The notes beneath the pieces are model-generated. The model was not told where the DNA came from, did no database searches, and saw only the letters and a list, made by a program, of their open reading frames with translations. Made by a program: the position numbers and the translations under genes. Positions 42,791 to 54,017 of a stretch of 64,000 bases of DNA are shown here, piece after piece (within the stretch, counting starts at the first letter, position 1; each line of letters starts with the position of its first letter). Source of the stretch: Triglochin maritima (taxonomy: Eukaryota > Streptophyta > Magnoliopsida > Alismatales > Juncaginaceae); contig OY821772.1 of NCBI GenBank assembly GCA_963682175.1, positions 20,762,743 to 20,826,742 of the forward strand, written 5' to 3'.

Positions 42791-44252
42791 TGATTAGTAG
42801 CATATCATGCATCATATTCATGTTATATATCCTTAAGTACTAAAACATGTACTTGTTATATCCTTGTTATATTTCAGGTATTAGGTAATAAAGAAGAGAA
42901 TGGAAGAGAAAAAGTACTAAAACATAAGACGAAAGGACTTAAATGAAACAAAATGGACCTCTCGGTCATACACAAGGACACATCTGCAAGAGAGAAGGAC
43001 ATGGACGTAAGGCCGAAGAGACCAAATAGCAAACCGAGAAACTTCGTACCCTCATGACGAGTATTTTGGCAATTAGATTCGGGACTAGACTCCAATTACC
43101 GGTCCGAGTGCACCCCACGTGAAGAATGGAAGCACTAAAGAAGATATACAAAAATGAGTCCGATTCGAGAAAAAGTGATCACCAATTAGCAGCCCAAGAC
43201 AACCAATTAGCTGTCCTTGTTTCTCAAAATCCAACCCAATTTTGCGTGGATATGGGTTATGTGTTTATGTCTATTTTGGGAATGTTTCATTAGTCCCACA
43301 TCGGGGTATTGTCTATAGTTTCCTTTTTTCATGCCTATAATCAAAACTATTATTCCTCCTTTGTAATCTACCCATTGCTTGGTGGTCATTCTCTCTACTT
43401 GGAGTAAGCCTTTGAAGCAAAACTCAAGGTGGAGAGGATGCCACATTTTAATGTGAGTCATGTAAATAAAATATTTTCTTTTAAGTAAGATAATGTTTCC
43501 TTTAGTCTTGCATGTTTTGTTTCCTTAAATCTTAGCATAATTAGTTAGCTTAATGAGTAGAGAGTAGATCCACCCCATTTGGGGTGGAGGTGATGTAGAT
43601 TATGTGATAGTGATGAGTTCTTTTATTTGTGCCATTTCATGTGCTTAATGTAGATCTATACTCGTAGCATGCGTAAACTTGTATTAGATGGGATAATGTC
43701 CACACTAGGTACTTATCTCATACTAGCTTTAGAGTTTATCTTGTTGCTTGTAATGGTTTGATGGAAATGACTTGTTATGTATGGATCCATGTTTGGTGCA
43801 CATTCATATGAATGATTTAGGTTGTATGTAGGATTAATTGATGCTCTAATGGGCACACTAGGTACTTATTGCATGCTTGACAATCTAAAATCAACCTAAA
43901 CTTTATGCACATTCATGGTTTACCATGTAGTGTTGTGTATCCTACACTTAGATTGTACACTAGCTTCTACTTGTATGCCACACAAACTACACTTGTGCCT
44001 AATTGAAATGAAGACCCACTCACACACACACATACCTACACACCTCCACACCTCCACTACATGGGGGTTTAGTTTAAGTGTTAATTCATTCATAGTTTAG
44101 TATAGTTAGTTAGCATACTCAACAACTTCTCCCAATATTTTCCACTTGACTTCTGAAGAACCAGAGTTTACACACCTCCTTGTGGACTCGACTCGTACTT
44201 GCCACCGCTTCATCGCGGTCGTGCACTTGAGGTTATTATAACTGAATCAATC
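42791..44252 (+). repeat. Athila-like LTR, plus strand
   Basis: Starts TGATTAGTAGCATATCATGC and runs through the family landmarks: TAGTCCCACATCGGGG, TTGCTTGGTGG, CCCATTTGGGGTGGAGGTGATG, CATGGGGGTTTAG, TCGTACTTGCCACCGCTTC. It ends shortly after CACTTGAGGTTATTATAACTG. Closest to the minus-strand LTR at 48141. No open frame of note. The expected AGAGG duplication was not found on the right, so one end may be lost. Confidence 0.8.
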
Positions 44253-45008
44253 AAGTTTTTGGTGTCATTGTTATTTTGCCCTAATCACAAATCATACTCT
44301 TCTCCTTTCCAATGTCTCTAATCCCCACATATTTCTCCCCTAAATCCTAAAGCATCACTCCAACCATCCTACCTAATACACCAGAGTATTAAGATCAATT
44401 TCCATCATGTAGGCTTTATTTTGGTATCTTTTTTCAGTTTTATCTCTTGATTTTTAGACCATTATGTGATTTATTTTGGGGTTAACTTCTATTGGGTTTG
44501 GATCATCACCAATTTGGTCCAAACAAGCTGGCTCATTGCCACAAACGAGTTGGCTCATTTTTCCAAACAAGTTGGCTCATTTTGTCCCATAATACTGGCT
44601 CGCTCGACCAAAGAAGTTGTCTCGTTTGGTCCAAATAAGTTGGGTCGATGTTCCAATCAAGTTGGTTCGGGACGTAAGTGTCCCGCTCTGGACGAGTCTA
44701 TCCCTCCTGGGATGAGTTTGACCCAAGTGGGCAAGTTTGTCCCGCTCGAGACACAAATTCCCACTCGAGACGAGTCTGACCCTCTGGGGAAGCAAGTCTG
44801 TCCCGCTCAGGTCGAACGACTTGGGTCATTGCAACTTAATTAACAATCTGGGCTGTTTCCAAAAAAAGACTTTCTTAGGTCGTCCAAAAAATTAGAAATT
44901 ACTATTATCTTTTTTAATGTTGTTATAATAACTAATTATTCTTGTGTGATTTTAATGTACCACTTAAAGTTAGTTTTTGATTATGTTTAGGTATAAGAAT
45001 CAAGTCAA
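44253..45008. repeat. Left flank of the mudrA-type MULE with subterminal arrays
   Basis: From about 44505 there are repeats of CAAACAAGTTGGCTCATTT, then TGTCCCGCTCGGGACGAGTC-like units (44665-44815), then GGTCGAACGACTTGGGTCATT. The same repeat kinds border the right side of the pseudogene, which suggests element ends. The first 240 bp are anonymous. Confidence 0.65.
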
Positions 45009-47340
45009 TCTCCACAATTAAGGAGGAATACCACACATGCTAAATTGGTGGATGTTGTTCGATCATATTGGAAATGATTTGGTCTTAATCTATAGTTCTC
45101 GTATGAAGTGCCAGAAGTTGATGATAGTATTGCTACTCTTGTCAGTGACGCCAATATACATCTACGTTTTGTATTACTCTCAAATCTTGGTTTGTCTCGC
45201 GTTAAGATTGACGTGGCTGTGCCCATCAACATTGAGTTTCCTAATGTGGAGGCACACATAGCCACCAATGTACGAACTGTGGAGGTCCAGAAGAAGAAAA
45301 AAGCATGTTCCTAATGCTTTGTTATTTGAATCACCCATACGCTCCATTGTTACATTGAGTCCAATGAGCACAACAAAGGCAAATAGTCCCTATGAGACTT
45401 CTAGTGGATCAAAGAGAATGAAATCGTCACAGTTCTCCACAAATACGGAAGACAATTCGCAGTTCTATACCGTTGAAGGTTGGATGAAGCAATCTAGTAG
45501 TGGTACAAGTACTTTGAATAGACTGATCGATTGTTGGGAAATGGAGATTGAAAGTGTTGGTTAAGAATTTGAAAATGTTATAACATTTCGGAAATGTCTC
45601 ACAAAGTATGCAATATCTTGTGGTTTCAACTATATGTTTATGAGAAATTATCCTTTGAGAGTTACCGCATGTTGTGCGAACGGTAATTGTTCATGGCGTG
45701 TGCATGCAATAAAATCCTCTCATTCTGGTCATTTTCTTTTAAAAGAACTTATGAAAAAAACATACTTGTGGTGGTGGTGGAATTGGAACAACATGTCATC
45801 TTAGAAACTCAAAGAGTTTGTTGCTGACATCGTTGCACCTATGTTGAAACAACTGCCAATGTATCGACCATGTGAACTGCAAAAAGAAATATCTTGTGAA
45901 CTTGGGGTGTAAATACCATACATTTGAGCTTGGCAAGGTAAAGAGCTAGCGATGACTAAGTTATATGGAGATGAAAATAAGTCTTTTTAAAGACTTGGAT
46001 GATATTGAGAGGTTGTACTTGCAAGCAATCCAGGTTCTTTAGTGGACTTGTATTAGGACACTGAAAGCCAACGATTTAGAAGAATATTTTTTGCATTTAA
46101 TGGTAGAATAGTTGGGTTTCGAGATGGTTGTCGGCCATTATTATTTTTAGATTGTACTTTCTTGGAGACGAAGAACCAAGGCATTCTTCCTGCAAATACT
46201 AGAGTCAACAATCAGAATGAGATGTTCTCGTTGGCTTTCGTCGTAGTTTCTGCGAAGAACGAAGAAAATTGGGAATGGTTTTTGCAAAATTTATAGAAAA
46301 TTATTGTACCGAGTATACCTTTAACATTCGTCTCCAATCGTTGTAAATGTCTCACTTCATCTGTTGAACGGATTTTCCCAACTTGTCACCATGCCTATTG
46401 TTTACGCCAATTGGAAGACAATTTTAAAGTTCAAGTTCTTCAACATGTTGCTAAGACAACTCATTTGAAGTAAGTTAGTGTCATTTTTAATGTTAAAAAT
46501 ATTATGTCTAAGTATATGATGCATTGTCTTTCTTCCTCACAGGATGTTGACCCTTCTCCGAAAATGTGCTTATGCATATCATACTTTTGAGTTAACTGAC
46601 GTATATGATGAGTAATCTACCATTTCTAAACATGTGAACAACTTTATTGGGGCTCCTTCGGAACTGAACATTGGGCAAATGCGTTATTCCAAGGTGAACG
46701 ATATGGAAAAATGTATTCGAATGTACCGGAGAGATTTAATGCGTGGATTCTTGGTGTGAGAATTCTTGCTATATCAGAGCTTGTTGATCAAATTTTCTTG
46801 CAGATAATGGAACTTTCTAGTAGAAGGAGAATTGCATCCTCTGAGTGGATTACCTACTTGTTTCCTAAAGTAGAAAAAAATCTTAAGAAAAACATATCTG
46901 AATCACGAGGAGTAGGATATTCAATATCAATTTCGGGCATAATAATTGAGGTACACACAACTCCTTCCTGCACCGTAAACGTAGAACAATTCGATTGCAT
47001 GTGTCAAAATGATAGATTTTTAGGATCCCGCCCTCATGTTTGTGCATCAATACAATTCCTTTGTGAAAATATTCAAGATTATTGTAGTTTATATTGGACT
47101 TCTAACATGTATCGTGTAGCATATGGCTCCCCTATTTTTCGAATATGTAAAGTCGATAGGGAAAATGCTGAAAATTCTGAGATCATATCTTGGGTAAGAA
47201 AACCACGTTGTCGTAGGAGGAAGAAGAGAATTCCCTCAAAAGGACATGAACCTGAAGCTATTATTTGTGGTCGTTGCAAGCAAAAAAGACAACACAACCC
47301 AAGAACTTGCACATATCCAATTGCAGATGATTGTTTTTGA
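45009..47340 (+). pseudogene. Decayed mudrA-type transposase
   Basis: In order, in shifting frames: an N-terminal VPEVDDSIATLVSDANIHLR region (45100-45310); a Mutator DNA-binding region (ISCGFNYMFMRNYPLRVTACC, GNCSWRVHA, about 45610-45710); a MULE core (FLDCTFLETKNQGIL, AKNEENWEWF, about 46140-46290), where the usual SDR reads SNR, losing an Asp; HAYCLRQLEDNF near 46400; then the long C-terminal frame 46711-47340 with ERFNAWILGVR, a SWIM-like remnant and a terminal CGRCKQKRQHNPRTC knuckle. It has several stops and frameshifts and a possible lost intron near 46470-46540. Unrelated in detail to the PMD/OTU MULE. Confidence 0.88.
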
Positions 47341-48140
47341 GTGTTAGACCGTTAGTATATTGGATGCAAATGTCCATCATAGGGATGACTCTGTCCTACA
47401 TAGGGATGATTTTGTCCCACTCAGGACGACTCTGTACATGTCTGTCCCACTCGGGATGCAATTTTTTGTGCAAATATATACTTCTCTCTAAAACATGAAA
47501 TAGCTTGTGCAATATGAAACAACTTAATTAAAAACATATCCAATTGCAAATGACTATTTTTGAGTGTTAGACCATCAATATATAGATCAATTTAATTTGT
47601 TGAAGTGAACTTTTTACAACTTAACTTATACACACATTGAAACGGGACCAACAATCTTGTTACATGGTAGGATTGAATTAAGACAAACGAGTTGAAAACA
47701 TCACATGACAACTTGTTAAAAGTTAAGATGGGACAAGAAAATTTGTTAGATTGTAGGATTTAATCAGGATAAACGAGCTGTAAAAAACACCAAACGTGTT
47801 GGGTGGTTCGGTCAAAACGACCTGGGTCGTTCGACGAAATGACTTGGGTTGTTCAACCAAACGAGATGGGTCATTTCGACTTAATTAACAACTGCGTTAG
47901 TTTTATAAAAAACTTCTCTCTAAGACATGTAACAACTTGTCCTATATCAGACAACATAATTAACAACATATCCAATTGCAAATGATTGTTAGACCATTAA
48001 TATGTAGTTCAATTTAATTTGTTAAGTGAACTTCCAATGTTCCATTTATTTGAATTATTTGCGTTCTTATAAAAAATCAACTATTTTGAAACAGCCTTAT
48101 GGCACCGTTGTTAGATTCAAATTGAATCAAGACAAGTGAT
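47341..48140. repeat. Right subterminal region of the mudrA-type MULE
   Basis: CGGGACGACTCTGT-type repeats (47375-47460), then two blocks about 440 bp apart, each with CATATCCAATTGCAAATGA and TTAGACCAT(C/T)AATAT, separated by a GTCGTTCGACGAAATGACTTGG array (47800-47885). This is the reverse complement of 20990-22060. It is cut at 48140 by the minus-strand LTR. Confidence 0.78.
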
Positions 48141-49674
48141 TGAGATTTTATTAGATCAATACCGCAAGTGCACGAAAACGGTGAAGACGCGACATGTACG
48201 AGTCGTACCACGTGGAGTTGTGTGTGTAGTTTTCCCACTATATTCGAATGGGAGAGGAAAGGGGACGAAGAGGATTATAGTAAATTAACTAAACTAGACT
48301 AAGAATGAAATTACAAGATAATTAAACCCCCTTGGAGTTGTGGTGTGTAGAGGGGTGTGTGTGTGTGAATGGGTCTTCCATGCAATTAGGCACAAGTGTA
48401 GTGTGTGTGACATACAAGAAGAAGCTAGTGTACAATCTAAGTATTCGACACACAACACTACAGGACAACCATGAACATGCATATTTCACTTAAAGTTTAG
48501 ATTGATTTTAGATTATCAAGCATGCAATAAGTACCTAGTATGGCCATTAGAGCATCAATTAATCCTACCTACAACCTACATCATTCATGTTAATGTGCAT
48601 CAAACATAGATCCATATATTTCAAGTTAATTCCATACAAAGATAAACCATTACAAGCAACAAGATAAACTTTAGATCTAGCTTGAGACAAGTATCTAGTG
48701 TGACCACTATCCCATCTAATACAAGTTTAAGCATGCTACAAGTAAAGATCTACATTAAGCACAAGGAAATGACACAAGTAAGAAGAACCCATCACCACAC
48801 AACACATAGTCTACATCACCTCCACCCCAAATGGAGGTGGATCTACTATCTACTCATAACAACAAGCATGAAAGCAAGAAATCTACACTAAACATGGCAA
48901 GAATATGAAACCACTAAATCAACCAACAAAATATAAAAATACTTGGAGAGAAAAAAAGCTAAAGAAGAGAGGAATTCAAATCAAACATTAGATTTAAAAA
49001 AGAGTGAGATTACAATCTTCATCCACCAACATTCCTTTGCTGCCAAATTGGGTAAACTAAACATATTCTAATGGAGGAAGGTGGAGGAAGAGGAGGGGGA
49101 GTACAAGTGTATTTATAGAAGATTAGAGGGTGTCAACGAATCTGGGCACGATCAGACGACAGTAAATCATATCTTGATGTTGCGTATTGTTCTGACCCGA
49201 CAACCCGACCCACCAGAGAAATTTGCGTTCAAACTAACCAACCAGATTCGCCAGTGGTGGATCATTTGGGTCGGATCGACCTCACATTTCACTAGTATCT
49301 TAAAGGTACCATTTTAGCACGTGGGGTGCACTTGGAGCTGTTGGTTCAAACCTATTTGGTTGTAATTGTTGATTTACTCCTCAGGATCAGGAGATTATGG
49401 ATTTTTGTAACCAAGTTATTTTTCTTCACAGTTAGGTCCCTCCGGGTTATCACCTTGGTCCTTCCTGACTTGCAATCCGCTCCTTGAGCATTACAAACAT
49501 GTCCCAAAGGCCTCCAAATCAGTCCATTCTTCTTGCATTTAGGTCAATTTTGCTTCATTTCTCTTTTTTCTTACCTACAACCTGAAAACATGCAACAACA
49601 ACCCGAGTAGCATAAATATGGGGTAAAATATAGGACATATAGCATCAATGTACTGTATGATATGCTACTAATCA
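48141..49674 (-). repeat. Athila-like LTR, minus strand (1534 bp)
   Basis: On the minus strand it runs from TGATTAGTAGCATATCATAC to a CA end (TAAAATCTCA). It carries the family landmarks in reverse, including CACCTCCACCCCAAATGGAGG and ACCGCAAGTGCACG. The polypurine tract of its element follows on the right, so it is the 3' LTR of a minus-strand element. Confidence 0.85.
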
Positions 49675-50000
49675 AAATACCCAGACACTTATCTTTTGAT
49701 AGTCCCGAGCAAAACAACGAAATAAAAACATTAGAAACAGGAAGTCACAACTTACTTTCATAGGAATCACGGTTGCATGTAGCATGTGCAACAAGCCGTT
49801 AAACCCCCTGTGGCCAAGGAGAAGGAGTGGTGTCTCCTGAGGGTTTTCAATGGACACTTGCATTCAGTGCTAGACACACTTGCCTCCCGAGTGGGAGACA
49901 CTTTCGTTGCGAGGGACGCATCGGTCCCACGAATACGAAATGTCTTGTCTCGTGAGGGGATGACACAATCAAATTGAAACTTTTCAACTTCAAATGACAT
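49675..50000 (-). mobile_element. 3' internal fragment of a minus-strand Athila-like element
   Basis: On the minus strand it contains CCTCAGGAGACACCACTCC, then GGTTTAACGGCTTGTTGCAC, CAACCGTGATTCCTATGAAAG, and finally TTTTGCTCGGGACTATCAAA leading into AAGTGTCTGGGTATTT. The same words in the same order lie at 58578-58748 just before the 3' LTR of the plus-strand element. No coding part of this copy remains. Confidence 0.85.
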
Positions 50001-50512
50001 AGTTGTTAGTGAATTGTTGTCCCTCCCTCAGACTACTCAACTTTATTTAACATTCAACACCGTGAATTTTAAACCGACCGAGAGAATCTTCAACTACAAA
50101 TATGAATTATCCTTGATAATTCAATTTCATCTCCCCACACTTCTATATAAGGAGTCATTTTTGGGCATGCCACCACAAACCACCACCAAACCAACTCATA
50201 ATTAGATTACCGGTTCTTCCTCGTCTCTGGTCTCCAGTCCTTACATCATTCTGTTCTATGTGTTGAATTATCGGACGAGACGCACGGTGGGCCCGCCAAG
50301 GGTTTTCTTCGAGTGTGGCTGCATTTTCGTGAGTTGATCGTCACTTATTTGACCCTAAAATTTTCAGCTTTGTTGATCTGACCATCTTTTTTTGTCTCTC
50401 TATTTCACGATGACCCCCGTCGTTGCCATTTCGTTTTGCGGAGGCGTATGTTGTTGCATCGCTGACCAGTGCATTTACAACCATAGATGCTTGAATGGCT
50501 GAAATGTAGAGG
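50001..50512 (+). other. Possible promoter and leader of an unassigned transcript
   Basis: A TATATAAGGAG box near 50152-50162 is followed by a C/A-rich, leader-like sequence with CACCACAAACC and TCTCTGGTCTCC. No protein domain was recognised. It could belong to the open frame at 50513 or be chance. Confidence 0.3.
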
Positions 50513-50824
50513 ATGCTGGATGACAACATGGAGTGTCTGGCTTCCCGTGTTGTGGAGAAGGTCGTGGACCGACTGAAAGTCAATTTTCCCTATCCGCCTC
50601 ATAATGAAGAGGAACCAAAAGTGGGAGTGGCCTTCAGAGAAGCAACTGGAGCGGAAGAGGGTGTGGCCTCTGGAGATGTGGCTGGAGTGGAGACAGATCG
50701 ACCTTCTAGTAGGAAGTTTAAGTGGAAGACACGATCAAAGGAGCACACTTATAATGAGTGTGGTTGTGATACAAACAAGCCAGCCGTCAATGTCACACCA
50801 ATACAACTATTTTTGCTGTTTTAG
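50513..50824 (+). CDS. Unassigned 103-codon open frame
   Basis: Begins MLDDNMECLASRVVEKVVDRL, is rich in Glu and Gly in the middle, and has a basic stretch (RKFKWKTRSKEH) followed by ECGCD. I do not recognise a family. It lies downstream of a TATA-like box and upstream of CGGGACGA-type repeats like those flanking the MULE-like sequences, so it may be part of a non-autonomous transposon. Confidence 0.25.
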   Translation: MLDDNMECLASRVVEKVVDRLKVNFPYPPHNEEEPKVGVAFREATGAEEGVASGDVAGVETDRPSSRKFKWKTRSKEHTYNECGCDTNKPAVNVTPIQLFLLF

Positions 50825-51489
50825 ACTAGGTTTTTTTGTTTAGTTTTTTTGGAAACAAACAATCATTTTTGTTGTAATGTATTTTTTTGCTTAGATTAAT
50901 ATAAATGATGTTGCTTTCGGATACAATAGAGTGCTTTTGCATTCTATTTACGTAATGATTCATTTTGGACCATAGAATGCCATTGGAGTGTAGAACATGA
51001 TTAATGATTGTAATGTATTCTCATTGCATGATTTTTTAGGAACAATGTCAAGCTTAATTCATGGGAATGATAATTAACAATTTGAAATAAATTGGAAAAT
51101 TGTTGGGGATTGTCTCGTCCTGCAAGGGGACTGTAGCATCCGGTAAGAGGATTGTCACGTCTCATGATGGGACTCATTCATCCAGTTACAGGACTATCTT
51201 GTCCCGCGAGAGGACTCAATCGTCTAGTTATGGGACTGTCTCGCGCGAGGACTGATTACCAGACTCACTGTGTCGACCTTAGGTGAGGGGTCGAACAAAA
51301 CAAGGCTCTTGTAGATTCTTTGAAGACAGTTTATAAAGTTAACTTAAACCCTCCCCTAACCCCACTTCAAGCCAAAAAAATCCAAGCAACAAATTATTCA
51401 GAGATCAATATCATGATCATATAGATTCAGTGTTATCTTATCAAGTTGATCAATGTTAAGAGGTTTTGTTAAGATATTAGTGAAATGAA
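50825..51489. repeat. AT-rich stretch and a short tandem repeat
   Basis: 50825-51100 is T-rich without a gene. 51110-51265 has four to five units of about 36 bp (GACTGTCTCGTCCCGCGAGAGGAC and variants), of the same kind as at 20521, 44665 and 47375. The remainder shows nothing. Confidence 0.65.
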
Positions 51490-51550
51490 TGTTTGTTCTA
51501 AAAGTTTACTTTTATGTCTTTTATCATGAGTTGAATGTTTATGCATTTTG
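51490..51550 (+). repeat. Copia LTR start, cut by a gypsy-type solo LTR
   Basis: TGTTTGTTCTAAAAGTTTAC and onward matches the first 60 bp of the copia LTRs at 1679 and 27870. The LTR continues after the nested elements at 61648. Confidence 0.85.
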
Positions 51551-51981
51551 TGTAAGACCCGCTCTCCTATAGTTATAATAAGTCTAATTTCATCTTCATG
51601 TTTGCTTGTTAGTTCTTATGCTTTCTTGTGATGTGTGTTTATCTTCATTTTGTGAAAGTTTCCTTTTGGTCATGCGAGGTGTGGCACACCAGACGCGTGC
51701 GTCTAGACTCGATCAATTTTGTTGTGGTGCCTATGGCATTTCATTTATTTTCTCGTGGCCACTTGGGCTTGTGCATAGGAGACCTTGTGGGGTTAGCACT
51801 TTTTCTTCTGCCCTCTCCCTCACAAAAAGTACCATCACCACTCTTCCCATCTCTGGTGACCAGTGGAAACTCAGGCCATTTCTTCGACGAGCTGCAAGGT
51901 GTAGGTTGCGGCAACAAGACGGTAAGCAAAGGAGGAGGTGGGCTACTATTTGCCGGCGTTCAGGAGCATCTCCTTAGGTAT
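51551..51981 (+). mobile_element. Gypsy-type solo LTR, 5' part
   Basis: Starts TGTAAGACCCGCTCTCC, and its other end at 61642 reads GGGTCGTTACA. It is flanked by the perfect duplication TTTTG (51546-51550 and 61643-61647). Its two parts total about 1.9 kb with no internal domain between them, so it is a solo LTR. It was later split by the Athila-like element. Open frames at 51606-51984 fall inside it and have no recognisable domain. Confidence 0.85.
51977..51981. repeat. Target-site duplication GGTAT of the Athila-like element, left copy
   Basis: GGTAT immediately before TGATTGACATC; a perfect partner is at 60156-60160 after the 3' LTR. Confidence 0.93.
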
Positions 51982-53339
51982 TGATTGACATCATTTCATG
52001 CTTATATTTGTATCTTATATCCATTATCTTTCACTTAAACAATTCTATGTGACGAGTTTTATGTTTGAATTTCAGGAATAAATAGTTTTGAAGAGAAGAG
52101 GCATAAAAGAACCTAAAAGCATGAAAAAGGACTGAGTTGAGAGACTCAAGGACTAAGATGCAAGATCGAAGGACCTGAACGTAAGATCGAAGGACAAATG
52201 ACCAAACAAGAATACTTCACACCATCATGGGAAGTATTTTGGCAATTCTATTCGGGTCGGAGCTCCAACAGGTCAAGTAAATGCATCAAAGACAAAGAAT
52301 ACCATCATGGAAAGCCCAGACGAAAGCCCAGACCGATCCGGAGCTTGTAGACCGCCAATTGCCGGTCTGGGACCGCTAATTGGTGGTCCGGGTTGCTCCG
52401 AATCCGTGGAGATTTTTGTGGGTTGTGTATTAGAGTGTATTTAGTCTATATTTGGTATTGGTTTAGTCTCATACCTCGGAATTGTCCCAGATTACCTTTT
52501 TCTATGGCTGTAAATAGAACTCTTCACCTTCTATTGTAATTACCCATTGCGTGGTGGCATTCTCTCTATTTGGAGTAAGACTTGGAGCAAAATCTCAAGG
52601 TGGAGAAGATTGCTACCTTCAATGTGAGTCATTTAATAAAATAATTTTTCCATTTTTTGTTCTTATGTTGTTTTTTTATGAATTCTTAGCTTAGTTTTAT
52701 TTCTTTGATTGTAGGCTAAAGTAGTTAGAATGTTTCCTTTCTTCTTTAGTTTAATTGTTAGAATAATGTGTAGTGAGTAGATCCATCCCCCTTTGGGGGT
52801 GGAGATGATGTTCATACATGCATTAAAGAATGGATATGAATGTTTTATATTTTGATTGTGTTGATAATTGTGAATGTATGCTTGCTTGTTAGAGTAGAAT
52901 ACTACAGTTGAAGGGTTTCGCCACACATCTTAGACACCTCCCATGCTTGTTTAGGTTTTGAAATAACCAGCTTGTGTATATGAATGTTAATCAACTAGGT
53001 TAGTGAATGGATTGATAGGTTTTGCCATAACCTTTAGACACTTCCTATGCATGAAAACACTACATACATTTGTTCCTATAGAATGCTTTCTTCACCATCT
53101 TTTTACATGTGTGCACACACTCCACCCCTAAGGGGTCTTTCTCTTCTTGATTCCAGCTTAGTTTTACATTCTTTTTGTTTTGACTCGAAGTAATCGTTTG
53201 TTGCTATACTTTGCATTTTTTCTTAGTAGTTTAGTGTAGCGTAGATTAACATAAACAAAACTCTTCCCCCTTTTGTTGTCACTTGATTTCTGAAAAACCA
53301 GAGGCTACTCACCTCCTTGAGGATCGACCCGTACTTGCC
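51982..53339 (+). repeat. 5' LTR of the Athila-like element
   Basis: Matches the 3' LTR with a few dozen differences by eye, up to GACCCGTACTTGCC. It then lacks the last 40-50 bp (CACCGCTTCAACGC... to AAACA), and no primer-binding site follows. Its TATA box reads TGTAAATAG (52509-52517), whereas the 3' LTR has TATAAATAG. Confidence 0.92.
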
Positions 53340-54017
53340 TCATGTATTCGACTTAGGCACGTAGATTGTCTTTTCTTTTAGCTTTACTTTCAGTTGCTGA
53401 GTGCTGGCGTGAGGTATGCATTTCCTTCTCTCATTCATGCATTTTGTATGAACATGCATTAGTTAGTAGGAAGTGCATTGCAGCAAGTGTGAGTTGAGCA
53501 TTTGTTTGGAGAGTTGATTGTTAGATTACGACTCCAAAACACTATTAAGAAGGGGTTGTCCCATATAAGATAAGGTGGGGGATTTCATCACTCTTTCCTT
53601 CGCCCCAAAAACCACACTAATCAAGAGCCTAACTTTAAAATCAAGTAGACATTGGCCCTAAGGATTTCGGGCGCATTAGGAGAGTGATCCGATCACGACC
53701 GTCATGACCTGATCGGCGTTGCCCACTCTGTCAATAGTAGGAGAGACGAGATCTCCAGATCTTGACTCACTTGCTGGACTTTGTGGTCCTCGTTGCAGGG
53801 AGGTGAGGCGTGTTGAGGCCGTGTGACCTCACAGTTAGGCGTCGTCTAGCTGTAAGGACCTATAGCGACCTTAGGACTGTTTGAGCCTTGTTTGCTTGTG
53901 TGTTTCTACCTATACCCACGCGCCGTAGCATAAGGACTTCTTCCCTTATCTCCTGAGTCATTCTTCCTCTCCTGTGTCCTCCCGTCTTCTCCTCTACGCA
54001 CATTCTTTGTTAAAAAA
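53340..54017 (+). other. Leader of the Athila-like element
   Basis: No coding feature. It begins where the 5' LTR breaks off and leads to gag. A GC-richer stretch lies at 53700-54000. Confidence 0.5.

Noticed and set aside
51606..51984. Overlapping 118-123 codon open frames
   Set aside because: They lie inside the gypsy-type solo LTR, show no domain, and one ends only because of the Athila-like insertion.
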